Source: Anaerolineaceae bacterium UBA5311 (GTDB lineage Bacteria > Chloroflexota > Anaerolineae > Anaerolineales > Anaerolineaceae). Taken from it: a DNA stretch of 19,216 nucleotides. The notes under the pieces are model-generated. The model saw only the letters and a program-made list of their open reading frames with translations, made no database searches and was not told where the DNA came from. Below, one piece after another: positions 1-6,501 of the stretch (the stretch's first letter is position 1; every line of letters starts with the position of its first letter). The position numbers were made by a program, and so were the translations under genes. The stretch is from the NCBI GenBank assembly GCA_002411175.1, contig DHRN01000095.1, positions 850 through 20,065 of the forward strand. The letters are read 5' to 3'.

Positions 1-282
1 GGGGTGAGAGAATATCCAATCAAAACGCCATCAATTCCAGGAGGGTCGCACGAGCGGTAATTTGCCCTACATAATACCGCGTTTGCAATGACAGGTTAAC
101 TGATTGCTGATAGGAAAAGATTAAAGGCAGGTTGCTTCGCTTTGCTCGCAATGACACATTACAAATGCGTCACTGCGAGCCCCCGTAACACGAATGGCGT
201 GAGCTTTTTGAATCACGATAAGGGAGCGCGGCAATCTTTTTTTTATTTCTTACTCTTTTGGTTTCCATTTTGACAAAAAAAC

Positions 283-374
283 TGTCATTTTGAGCCTCCA
301 TTGCGAAGAATCTTGTCGGACAGTGGGCAAGGTCCTTACGAAGTACACTGTGTGTCACTTCGTTCAGGATGACA
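283..374. repeat. 92-bp MITE-like element with imperfect terminal inverted repeats
   Basis: The left end TGTCATTTTGAGC (283-295) is matched in inverted orientation by 362-374, whose complement is TGTCATCCTGAAC (10 of 13 identical). The internal motifs 'TTGCGAAGAATCTT' and 'CCTTACGAAGTACA' (334-347) recur at 9057-9070 and 9091-9104 with nearly the same internal spacing, so at least two copies of the family lie in this window. A third, partial copy of the right-end sequence occurs at 9354-9373 (18 of 20 matches to the complement of 355-374). No coding capacity is visible. The assignment as a miniature mobile or REP-like element is inferred. Confidence 0.6.
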
Positions 375-502
375 AGAAAAATAATAAATAACAAGATCCA
401 AAAGAGTATGGCAATTACCGCTTCGGGATGACAGACGGTTTGTCACCAGATAGTTCCTCCTGGCAATATTTCAAACCCAATTTAGTTAGGGAAACTCTTT
501 TT

Positions 503-536
503 TTAATTGCTTTACTCAAACTTGAAAAGTAATTAA
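503..536. repeat. 34-bp AT-rich palindrome upstream of tRNA-Pro
   Basis: The arms 503-513 and 526-536 pair over 11 positions with one G-U, and the 12-nt centre adds a further TCAA/TTGA pairing. A run of T precedes it on + (498-504), so it does not have terminator polarity for +. On - the hairpin would be followed by A residues. It ends 14 bp before the tRNA-Pro -35 element. It could be a protein-binding site or a relic repeat; the function is unknown. Confidence 0.4.
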
Positions 537-549
537 GTTTGCAAAAGCC

Positions 550-577
550 TTGCGAAAATTCCTGAAAAGTGTATAAT
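550..577 (+). promoter_or_regulatory. sigma-70-like promoter for tRNA-Pro
   Basis: TTGCGA (550-555) and a consensus TATAAT (572-577) are separated by 16 bp, and the -10 ends 10 nt before the mature 5' end of tRNA-Pro at 588. The position and match to consensus make this the likely promoter. Confidence 0.7.
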
Positions 578-587
578 AACTGCCTAT

Positions 588-662
588 CGGGGCGTGGCGC
601 AGTCCGGCTAGCGTGCTTGCATGGGGTGTAAGAGGTCGAAGGTTCGAATCCTTTCGCCCCGA
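588..662 (+). tRNA. tRNA-Pro (anticodon GGG)
   Basis: A full cloverleaf can be folded. The acceptor stem is CGGGGCG (588-594) with CGCCCCG (655-661), and A662 is the discriminator. The D stem is GCGC/GCGT (597-600 and 611-614). The anticodon stem is CTTGC/GTAAG (616-620 and 628-632), with a seven-base loop carrying GGG at 623-625. The T stem is 638-642 with 650-654, with loop TTCGAAT. The 3' CCA is not encoded, because CAG follows the discriminator. The anticodon and the A discriminator identify it as proline. A promoter lies just upstream and a hairpin terminator begins 9 nt after the gene. Confidence 0.95.
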
Positions 663-664
663 CA

Positions 665-699
665 GAAAAAACCTCCTGGTTCTACCGGGAGGTCTTTTT
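665..699. terminator. bidirectional intrinsic terminator between two convergent tRNA genes
   Basis: The arms ACCTCCTGG (671-679) and CCGGGAGGT (685-693) form a 9-bp stem with one T-G pair and a 5-nt loop. On + it is followed by CTTTTT (694-699). On - it is followed by the complement of the A run at 666-670. It therefore terminates tRNA-Pro transcription and can also stop transcription arriving from tRNA-Arg. Confidence 0.85.
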
Positions 700-772
700 A
701 TATCAGGTTTCAAAGCGAATTCGGATTATCAGACCTGGTCGGGTATACGATGCTTGTTCAGGCTGACAGCAG

Positions 773-845
773 TACCCCCGGTGCGATTCGAACGCACAAC
801 CTACAGTTTAGAAGACTGGTGCTCTGTCCATTGAGCTACGGGGGC
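773..845 (-). tRNA. tRNA-Arg (anticodon UCT)
   Basis: On the minus strand the acceptor GCCCCCG (845-839) pairs with CGGGGGT (780-774), with an A discriminator at 773. The D stem is GCTC/GAGC. The anticodon loop CTTCTAA carries TCT, which reads AGA (and AGG by wobble). The T stem GTGCG/CGCAC closes the loop TTCGAAT. The outermost anticodon-stem pair (27-43) is a C-T mismatch; the rest is regular. CCA is not encoded. The gene faces tRNA-Pro and probably uses the shared hairpin at 671-693 as its terminator. Confidence 0.93.
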
Positions 846-1023
846 GAGCCGATAGATTATATCGTTAAATCACCAAAAGGAATAACAAACGATGGTTTAT
901 TTTCACAAAGAACGCGAGAGATACGAGCCCATTCGTAGAGTACCCGGCTTGTCCCGTTCCGTTTTTTCGCAAGCGGTTCCATTGAGCGTGCAGAAGGGAG
1001 TAAACCCTTTTCTTATTGGAAAA
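846..1023. other. intergenic stretch, no gene recognised
   Basis: About 180 bp between the 140-aa gene and tRNA-Arg. Apart from the tRNA-Arg -10, the only structure noticed is a short hairpin (AAGGG 994-998 with CCCTT 1005-1009). It lacks a T run on the minus strand, so it is not a convincing terminator for the upstream minus-strand genes, which may read through toward tRNA-Arg. Confidence 0.4.
856..861 (-). promoter_or_regulatory. -10 element of tRNA-Arg promoter
   Basis: TATAAT read on the minus strand ends 10 nt before the mature 5' end of tRNA-Arg (845), the same geometry as at tRNA-Pro. No good -35 hexamer is seen at the usual distance, so only the -10 is supported. Confidence 0.55.
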
Positions 1024-1446
1024 TCAGACCGGGCGGATGCCTTTATAAACCCTGCTCGAACCAATTGTACTCAAGATCGTGTTCGCGGGTCGGTGGATAA
1101 TCTCCGAAAGCTCTTCAGAATCCAGTGGCTGATTGTTATTACTCAAAAATACTTTAAAAACTGTGTCCACCAGCGGAGCATTTGTGGTAATAAATTCGTC
1201 TTGTTTGGCGCAATGATGAATCAGGGTGAAGATAAGGGCATCACCCTGGCTGACTTCACCGGTTTCAGGATCAACAAGGTCCATTTCAGGGGTATCGACA
1301 TGTTCGGCAAAGGTTTCGGCATGTTGTGGGCAAAAAAAAGTAATCAGAGAATTCCGCCAATTACGATCTTGTGACTTCCACCAGTCAAAATCGATATGAA
1401 ATTTTGTGCTTTTAGTTGGCTTGATCAAACTTGCCCTTGTGACCAT
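1024..1446 (-). CDS. conserved-looking hypothetical protein, 140 aa
   Basis: I do not recognise this family. It is a soluble protein without signal peptide or membrane segment. The N-terminal third is basic and aromatic (FDWWKSQDRNWRN) and is followed by a CPQH motif that could contribute to metal binding. The middle is acidic (around VDPETGEVSQGD). The last 50 residues look like a small helical or winged-helix domain ending in SSRVYKGIRPV. The start ATG at 1446 lies 8 nt downstream of the stop of the 529-aa gene, with a GGAGAG ribosome-binding site in the gap, so the two are almost certainly one transcription unit. The antisense reading frame at 892-1374 is taken as a shadow. Being real rests on the operon spacing and ribosome-binding site; the function is unknown. 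Confidence 0.75.
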   Translation of the reverse strand: MVTRASLIKPTKSTKFHIDFDWWKSQDRNWRNSLITFFCPQHAETFAEHVDTPEMDLVDPETGEVSQGDALIFTLIHHCAKQDEFITTNAPLVDTVFKVFLSNNNQPLDSEELSEIIHRPANTILSTIGSSRVYKGIRPV

Positions 1447-1454
1447 ATGCTCTC

Positions 1455-3044
1455 CTATGACTTCTCTGTAATGTGGAAATAATTATCGCCGACGTGGAAG
1501 AAATCATCGCTGTCGATTAATACTTCCAGGAGGGCCATTGGCGCTGTCCGACGGATAACGTTGATCGCTGCATAGAGATCGACGAAGTGTACATGCCGTT
1601 GGTTGTTAAGTTTTGACAATTCGGTCATCATGCGCATAACATCAGCTTTGAGCGCATAGGTTTTGTTCTTTCGGGCATCCCAAACACTATCCAGTCCGGC
1701 AACATCAGGGATCGCGATAGCCATCCTTTCATGGAAGCCAGCTGAGATAGGCTGCCGCAGCAGAGCGAACACGAGACCACCATCCGCACCGACCAGGACG
1801 GTTTTAATCCATTCTCTGTTAACACGCTTGCGTTGTGGGCTTATGATCATCGTTCCGGGGTCATCGGTGGCAATAATGTCGATCAAACTGCCTGGGATCA
1901 ATCCCTTTTCAACGAACCAATCCCTCAGACCGATGACGTAATTGCGGTGGCGAACCACCCACGCGGAAATCGATGATTGGGTTTGCTCGTCGATGAAGGT
2001 AACTTTAACGTTTTGCGATTCCAATGCGGTCGGTAACACCTGGTTTGTCTTTGGGGTCACCGGAATGCTGCCAGCCCGCCAATGGGGATAGGTGAGTGTC
2101 AGGCTGATGCTCTCTGCTCGTTCTACATCGTTGATCTCTTCGGTTGAGAAAGACAATTCATCATCGAGATCGTAGAGCAGGTTGTAGAATTCGTCGCTCA
2201 AATCCTCGTCGATTATCCGGGGGTTTTCAGCTTGCAGGTAAAGGGGTGTGCGCTGAACCTCTTCAGGCTCAAGCCGGCGTAAGAACCATGAGAACTTACC
2301 CGTGGAACCAACTTCATCGAAACGAGGGTCTTCCTGGAGCGCGTAATTTAGCGAGAACGCCAGCAGGTTTTTATTACCTGTCTCATCTGTTATCTCGAGT
2401 TGAGCGATCAATTCTTCGACCGTCAAAGGACCACCAGCCAATGAATCGAGGATCGCTTCGGCAATATTCAAATAACCAGCACCGAGTTCGATCAATAAGG
2501 AATGGGGGAACCAGGTGTCACCGATGCGGATCAAATCGGACTGGTTATCAAGAGCGGAACGCAGCTTTGAGCTAATTAGTTTGCCGTGCTCCCGATAAAT
2601 AGATTGTGGATCCTGGTCGGCTATGGATTTTTTGGTGTAATCCCGCTCGTTAAGCTCATGTGTTTCCAGTTCTGCAGCGAAATCGCGTTGGCTGCCATCT
2701 TCAAATTCAATTTTGGCGACCTTGAAGTCACCCAACGCTGGATTGTCGCCATCCCGCAGTTCAACTACGATTCCAACCAGGTCGTCCAGTTCGGGAAATC
2801 TGACCTTATCACCAGGTTCATAAGAACCGGAAGGTTTGTAAACGATGCCGGAATCTGCTTCCCGGTTTGCCTCCGTGATGCGGATGGATTCAAGCCGGTT
2901 TTCAATCAATACCCGCGAAAGGTCTGTGATGGACAAGGGTTCTTCCGTTTCAAAAAGGTGATTGGTTAGACGCTGGAGATCGTCAGCAGTGACCTCCAAC
3001 ATTTTCCAGTAGTTCGAATACTTTTGATTACTTGAAACGGCCAT
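1455..3044 (-). CDS. large hypothetical protein, 529 aa, with SH3-like and winged-helix-like parts
   Basis: Unrecognised family, cytoplasmic, with no membrane segment. Seen in order: a helical N terminus (about 10-55, including a TDLSRVLIENRL segment of helix-turn-helix character); a short beta-rich segment (about 75-125, YEPGDKVRF..GIVVELRDG) resembling an SH3/KOW-like barrel; a region around 180-260 (IAEAILDSLAGGPLTVEELIAQ..FSWFLRR) with the pattern of a winged-helix domain of the kind found as HARE-HTH/restriction-associated modules; and a long C-terminal half without a recognised motif. The start ATG at 3044 has GAGG six nt upstream and a TATAAT at 3076-3081. It is the first gene of a pair with the 140-aa gene. 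The winged-helix modules suggest a nucleic-acid or regulatory role, which is only an inference. Confidence 0.8.
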   Translation of the reverse strand: MAVSSNQKYSNYWKMLEVTADDLQRLTNHLFETEEPLSITDLSRVLIENRLESIRITEANREADSGIVYKPSGSYEPGDKVRFPELDDLVGIVVELRDGDNPALGDFKVAKIEFEDGSQRDFAAELETHELNERDYTKKSIADQDPQSIYREHGKLISSKLRSALDNQSDLIRIGDTWFPHSLLIELGAGYLNIAEAILDSLAGGPLTVEELIAQLEITDETGNKNLLAFSLNYALQEDPRFDEVGSTGKFSWFLRRLEPEEVQRTPLYLQAENPRIIDEDLSDEFYNLLYDLDDELSFSTEEINDVERAESISLTLTYPHWRAGSIPVTPKTNQVLPTALESQNVKVTFIDEQTQSSISAWVVRHRNYVIGLRDWFVEKGLIPGSLIDIIATDDPGTMIISPQRKRVNREWIKTVLVGADGGLVFALLRQPISAGFHERMAIAIPDVAGLDSVWDARKNKTYALKADVMRMMTELSKLNNQRHVHFVDLYAAINVIRRTAPMALLEVLIDSDDFFHVGDNYFHITEKS

Positions 3045-3075
3045 AAAAACCTCGTAGAATTGCAGTTGTCATAAG

Positions 3076-3081
3076 ATTATA
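3076..3081 (-). promoter_or_regulatory. -10 element upstream of the 529-aa gene
   Basis: TATAAT on the minus strand lies 31 nt before the ATG at 3044, leaving room for a leader that contains the GAGG ribosome-binding site. The -35 region is not a clear match. Confidence 0.5.
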
Positions 3082-3277
3082 CATGAAAAAAATGACAGAT
3101 AATTATAAACATGAAACCATTAACCCAAAAGTTAGAAATCTTGGCTTGGAAAAATTGGTTTTCGATCACTACCGGCAGCCGTAAGCATGGCACAACAGCC
3201 TGAAGCTGGAACCTTCAAGCTCTGGAAAAACTTTTCTCCACTGAAGCCGTCCATATAAAGTATCTTTGAGTTAATTT
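3082..3277. other. intergenic stretch with nothing assigned
   Basis: About 200 bp between the end of the ftsZ operon and the promoter of the 529-aa gene. I see no tRNA-like fold, no ribosome-binding site with a plausible short frame and no convincing repeat. A short GAAG/CTTC pairing near 3201-3217 is too weak to call. Confidence 0.4.
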
Positions 3278-3318
3278 AAAAAGATCGATGACAGAAAAAA
3301 CCTTGCCTCTGTCATCGA
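3278..3318 (-). terminator. intrinsic terminator of the ftsZ operon
   Basis: The arms 3285-3295 and 3308-3318 (TCGATGACAGA/TCTGTCATCGA) form a perfect 11-bp stem with a 12-nt loop. On the minus strand the stem is followed by TCTTTTT. It begins 24 nt after the stop codon of the last gene (3343), so it closes the four-gene operon. Confidence 0.85.
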
Positions 3319-3342
3319 AGAGTTGTTGTTAAATTAAGTAAC

Positions 3343-3714
3343 CTAAATAAAGAAGGCGATAAAGAATCCGATCAGCAGACCCAACGTTGCGATTGTGAAG
3401 AGCATCAATATCTGGGTTTTAAGATAGTCCATTTTGCCGACTTTGGTTTGGATGGTTTCGCCGTTCACTAAGACAGGGTTAAGCTCTTTGTGTTCAATTC
3501 TGACCGTTGGTTGAAAACTGAATTCTTCGGTATAAGAAGCAGTCATCATAATTTGGTTTACCGGAACGGCTTTATTTTCGTTAAAAACCCTTTGTGTTTC
3601 AAAATTTAGGGTGACAGGCTTCGCTAAATCAGGGACTGCTACAACCTTTTTTTTGGCTTTGCGCTCCACGCGGGACAACTTATTCTTGGTTAGTCTCAGG
3701 CTATCGGCTGTCAC
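3343..3714 (-). CDS. small C-tail-anchored membrane protein, 123 aa, GTG start
   Basis: I do not recognise the family. The protein has a basic N-terminal third (KLSRVERKAKKK), a middle predicted to be beta-rich (about 30-95) and a single hydrophobic helix at the extreme C terminus (about 102-123, ILMLFTIATLGLLIGFF...). This gives a cytoplasmic body anchored by its tail. An upstream ATG in this frame (3858) would extend it through the 73-aa gene in a different frame. I chose GTG at 3714 because it has TGAGG five nt upstream and starts 10 nt after the stop of the 73-aa gene. It is last in the ftsZ operon. A division-related or FtsZ-tethering role is possible from context and topology only. Confidence 0.72.
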   Translation of the reverse strand: MTADSLRLTKNKLSRVERKAKKKVVAVPDLAKPVTLNFETQRVFNENKAVPVNQIMMTASYTEEFSFQPTVRIEHKELNPVLVNGETIQTKVGKMDYLKTQILMLFTIATLGLLIGFFIAFFI

Positions 3715-3724
3715 ATGAACCTCA

Positions 3725-3946
3725 TTAACCCCTGGAGGATGACATTTTGCAAATAACGCCATTCGCATCAGCAACAACTCTGACCGTTTGGAAAAGGGAT
3801 TTCCCACCAGGCAGCTCGTCACTGAAGGAATATAACAATAGGTAAGTCCCCGGAGCAAGATTACTCACTTTTGGTTTTCTTCCAGAAAGCTTGGCATACT
3901 GTTGATATACTTTTTCATTCACTTTGCGAATAGCATCTGCGTTCAT
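3725..3946 (-). CDS. small conserved-looking protein downstream of ftsZ, 73 aa
   Basis: Soluble, small and basic. It has a helical N terminus (about 1-22, MNADAIRKVNEKVYQQYAKL) followed by what reads as a compact beta sheet (YLLLYSF..KSLFQTVRVVADANGVICKMSSS). No known motif is recognised. The ATG is 5 nt after the ftsZ stop, and its GAGGAAG ribosome-binding site overlaps the last ftsZ codons, which indicates translational coupling. The frame overlaps the N-terminal extension of the next frame, so a frameshifted single gene was considered. Both parts have their own ribosome-binding site and self-contained ends, so two genes are preferred. Role unknown. Confidence 0.75.
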   Translation of the reverse strand: MNADAIRKVNEKVYQQYAKLSGRKPKVSNLAPGTYLLLYSFSDELPGGKSLFQTVRVVADANGVICKMSSSRG

Positions 3947-3951
3947 CTTGC

Positions 3952-5127
3952 CTACTTCCTCGTCCGACGGCGCATAAATGCAGGTACGGACAGATTGTCA
4001 TTTGATAAGTTCTGGGAAGGATAGCGGTCAATACCAATTTCATCAAGCGGATCTGACACGACAGGTGTAACCTGTTGCGTCACAACAGGTGTGGCTTCGG
4101 GAACCGTATTCTGAGCCAACCCGCTGTAACTATTTTGCGTAAAATTTGCTTTTGGTGCACCGATCCCTGTTACTATCAAAATCAACTGGACGCGATCTTC
4201 CATTCTTTCGTCTGTGATGATACCTGGGATAACATCCGCGTGACCGCCAGTGGCATCCTGTAAGGTCTTGAGAGCATCAGTGACATCTTTGAAAGACATA
4301 TCCTGGCTTCCGGTGAAATTCGCGATCATTCCGGACGCAGAATAGAGGTCGATGTCATCAAGCAAGGGATGGTGCAGGGCTTTTTCTATCGCCTGCTGAA
4401 CCTTATTTGGTCCACTGCCAGTTCCGATCGACATGAGGGCGCCGCCTCCGCGGGTCATAACATTTTTGATGTGAGAAAAGTCGACATTAATCAGACCGGT
4501 CTCGGTGATCAGCTCTGAAATTCCCTGGACGCCCTGCCGCAGCACATCGTCCGCGAGCGTGAAAGCCATCTCCAGGGGCAGGTCGCGAGGGGCAATTTCG
4601 ATCAGCTTATCGTTCGGAATGACGATCAATGTGTCGGTATACTCTTTCAGTTTCTCCAAACCAGCCGCCGCGTTTGTCTGGCGACGACCAAGCTCGAAGG
4701 TGAAGGGCTTGGTTACTATCGCGATGGTCACCGCGCCGCAGGCTTTGGCTACTTTGGCAGCAATCGGGATCGCTCCCGTGCCGGTGCCGCCGCCCATTCC
4801 GGCTGTCAGGAAAACCATATCAGCTCCCTGAAGAATGGCTGCCAACTCCCTGGAGCTTTCTTCAGCAGCCGATTCGCCCACGGTGGGTAATCCGCCAGCA
4901 CCCAAACCACGGGTAAGCTTGGGACCGAGCTGTATCTTGTGGGGCGCGTGGTTATTTGCCAGAGCCTGGGCATCTGTGTTTGCAGCCACAAAAGTGACTC
5001 CCTGCATGCCGCCTTCGATCATCCTGTTGACGGCATTGGAACCACCGCCTCCCATGCCAATAACAACGATTTTTGGTTTAGCCAGGTGGTGTGGATCGTA
5101 GTTCGAATATGATGTTGAGCTGTTCAT
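3952..5127 (-). CDS. ftsZ: cell division GTPase FtsZ
   Basis: Tubulin-like GTPase that polymerises at mid-cell into the Z ring; 391 aa, normal length. Visible motifs are the nucleotide-binding GMGGGGSNAVNRM (25-36), NTDAQAL, the tubulin signature GGGTGTG (112-118) and the C-terminal peptide SVPAFMRRRTRK, which usually binds membrane tethers such as FtsA or SepF. The T7 synergy loop reads NVDFSH (214-219). The first acidic residue is present (D216), but His219 stands where the second catalytic Asp (E. coli Asp212) is normally found. The codon was checked and is CAC. The ATG at 5127 has AAGGAG upstream and follows the upstream gene by 15 nt. It is embedded in an operon with unknown genes rather than in a mur/fts cluster. 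It may be a divergent paralogue with altered GTP turnover. Confidence 0.97.
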   Translation of the reverse strand: MNSSTSYSNYDPHHLAKPKIVVIGMGGGGSNAVNRMIEGGMQGVTFVAANTDAQALANNHAPHKIQLGPKLTRGLGAGGLPTVGESAAEESSRELAAILQGADMVFLTAGMGGGTGTGAIPIAAKVAKACGAVTIAIVTKPFTFELGRRQTNAAAGLEKLKEYTDTLIVIPNDKLIEIAPRDLPLEMAFTLADDVLRQGVQGISELITETGLINVDFSHIKNVMTRGGGALMSIGTGSGPNKVQQAIEKALHHPLLDDIDLYSASGMIANFTGSQDMSFKDVTDALKTLQDATGGHADVIPGIITDERMEDRVQLILIVTGIGAPKANFTQNSYSGLAQNTVPEATPVVTQQVTPVVSDPLDEIGIDRYPSQNLSNDNLSVPAFMRRRTRK

Positions 5128-5142
5128 AATTTCTCCTTCGGC

Positions 5143-6429
5143 TTATACGCTGATGCTTACGCTGTTGATGGTCAATTCATCAATCAGGCAACCGGCTTGG
5201 CGTAATATTTCGATATCATGGACGCTGAACGCGCCGTTTTCATTCCAGATGGTGACCTTGCGGGCATTGGTTGCTTCGATCAGTGAAAACCCGATGGTCG
5301 GGCGTGAATCCCGGATGATAGGGCGGATGCGGTCAAGCGTATTTTCCGGAATCCCCCAGTCATACGAAGGAAGCAGAAGATAATGGTCAATCGGATAAAT
5401 CCATTCAGCCAGCTTGTCTGAGACCGCGTATTCCAGGTTTTGTTTCCGTGTTTGTTCGAGTTTTTGTTTGTAAGCCGGTATCGCCGCGTTTTTAGGCTGA
5501 CCACTAAGGTCAAAGAATGCAGTTCTTCCCTCTACCTGTTCTTCACTTGAGCTTAAAATCCAGAAGAGACAGCCGAGAATATTGTTCTTTTGGTCGGCAG
5601 CTCGTCCGGCTTCTTCTGAGGGACTGAGAGCGAAATCGATTAATTCTTCGAAAGTCGCTTTTGGGTCGAGCACACTCGTGCGAATGTCAGAACTGCCGAA
5701 ATAAAACAGAAAAATCTTCGGGTCAATTTCGAGAATGCTGTATACAAGGTCTGCGTACCATTGCCACGAATTGAAACCGATATGGTCTTCTTCACCCAAT
5801 TCTGTCTTGGAATAGGGTCGGGGGACTTTCCAATTGCGCTTTCCACCGGCTCCCCAGCTGAGAGGGTGATTGAAGGTTTGGGAACTAACCGCAATATGCA
5901 GGTTGGATATAAAATCGAGCGACCGGCGCTGTTTCACCAGGGTTAGCACTTTTTTGAGAAACGATAAATCCCAATAATCGCCTCCAGGCTGCAGCGGAGG
6001 AAATACCGGGATCAGACCGTTTTGCTCTGCCACGCGCACGAAGGGAATATAACGATCCAGAAAACGCTCAACGAGATCGCCTTGTGACCAGGTGTCTGGT
6101 TTCCAGGCTGACCTCATATTGGGTTGGTTGAAGAAGACCACGTATTTCACGCCCCATTTGGCATAAGAACTGAGCAGGATGCGAAGATCTTCCGGACGCA
6201 CATCAGTATTAACCTGAAAATCAAAATGGATAATCGGCTGAACTCCCGAAAGCAACAAACCACGGATAAAATCTTCCGGGATGGCATGGGTGGGACTGGC
6301 TTTTAGCACCAACCAACCTGCATGGAGAGATTCAAGCTCCGGCTGCCAGAGTTTCAGGTCTTTATCCTGGTAATGGTCCAGATCCTGAAAGTAATGAAAA
6401 CCAATTTTCTTTTCCATATAAATATCCAT
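5143..6429 (-). CDS. TIM-barrel glycosidase-like protein, 428 aa, probably catalytically inactive
   Basis: The first about 290 residues have the strand/helix rhythm of a clan-A glycoside hydrolase barrel: IGFHYF at strand 1, QPIIHFDF at strand 3, KYVVFFNQPN at strand 4, LIPVFPPLQPG at strand 5, IFLFYFGSSD near strand 7 and ILGCLFWILS near strand 8. In active relatives strand 4 ends in NEPN with the acid/base Glu. Here it is NQPN (Gln102). Strand 7 shows FYFG where a nucleophile Glu would be expected. The C-terminal about 110 residues (from PIDHYLLLPSYDWG) form a further domain of unknown type. There is no signal peptide, so it acts in the cytoplasm. Translation may start at 6429 or at the second Met (6417); neither has a strong ribosome-binding site. 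First gene of the ftsZ operon. The pseudo-enzyme reading is inference. Confidence 0.78.
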   Translation of the reverse strand: MDIYMEKKIGFHYFQDLDHYQDKDLKLWQPELESLHAGWLVLKASPTHAIPEDFIRGLLLSGVQPIIHFDFQVNTDVRPEDLRILLSSYAKWGVKYVVFFNQPNMRSAWKPDTWSQGDLVERFLDRYIPFVRVAEQNGLIPVFPPLQPGGDYWDLSFLKKVLTLVKQRRSLDFISNLHIAVSSQTFNHPLSWGAGGKRNWKVPRPYSKTELGEEDHIGFNSWQWYADLVYSILEIDPKIFLFYFGSSDIRTSVLDPKATFEELIDFALSPSEEAGRAADQKNNILGCLFWILSSSEEQVEGRTAFFDLSGQPKNAAIPAYKQKLEQTRKQNLEYAVSDKLAEWIYPIDHYLLLPSYDWGIPENTLDRIRPIIRDSRPTIGFSLIEATNARKVTIWNENGAFSVHDIEILRQAGCLIDELTINSVSISV

Positions 6430-6488
6430 TTACTAAGTTTAGCTATCGTTTAAAGTGCAAGTAACATGCCAGAAGGAAGATACAGTGC

Positions 6489-6494
6489 TATAAT
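6489..6494 (+). promoter_or_regulatory. -10 element of the SDR-GH57 operon, near-leaderless
   Basis: A consensus TATAAT ends 7 nt before the ATG at 6502, so transcription would begin at or within a base or two of the start codon. No ribosome-binding site precedes either candidate ATG (6466 or 6502). No good -35 hexamer is seen. Confidence 0.5.
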
Positions 6495-6501
6495 AGCCGG
6501 C

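Larger units (their letters stand above)
1..549. repeat. gene-free region of short dispersed and inverted repeats
   Basis: No open reading frame here looks like a real gene. The stretch is assembled from short repeat pieces. Copies of a 'GCAATGACA' end occur near 85-95 and 147-156. A 12-bp inverted repeat (144-155 against 169-180, one mismatch) surrounds a 13-nt centre. A 92-bp element with inverted ends lies at 283-374, and another 'GGGATGACAGA'-type end lies near 425-434. The 'TTTGCCCTACAT' at 61-72 is the complement of the 'TGTAGGGC' units seen near 9187. Such spacers are typical of miniature repeat families that move in trans, but no transposase is present in the window. The right end (503-536) holds an AT-rich palindrome listed separately. 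Confidence 0.6.

Noticed and set aside
994..1009. Terminator after the 140-aa gene
   Set aside because: Only a 5-bp stem, and no T run on the minus strand.
892..1374. 160-aa open frame on + overlapping the 140-aa gene
   Set aside because: No ribosome-binding site and low-quality composition. The opposite frame has operon spacing and a ribosome-binding site, so this is read as a shadow.
3343..3946. A single frameshifted gene made of the 73-aa and 171-aa frames
   Set aside because: Each part has its own ribosome-binding site. The second frame has a well-placed GTG 10 nt after the first stop, and the first protein ends naturally. Two genes fit better.
6466..6501. Upstream ATG as start of the SDR gene
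   Set aside because: No ribosome-binding site, it overlaps the -10 box, and the family begins at the Rossmann strand encoded from 6502.
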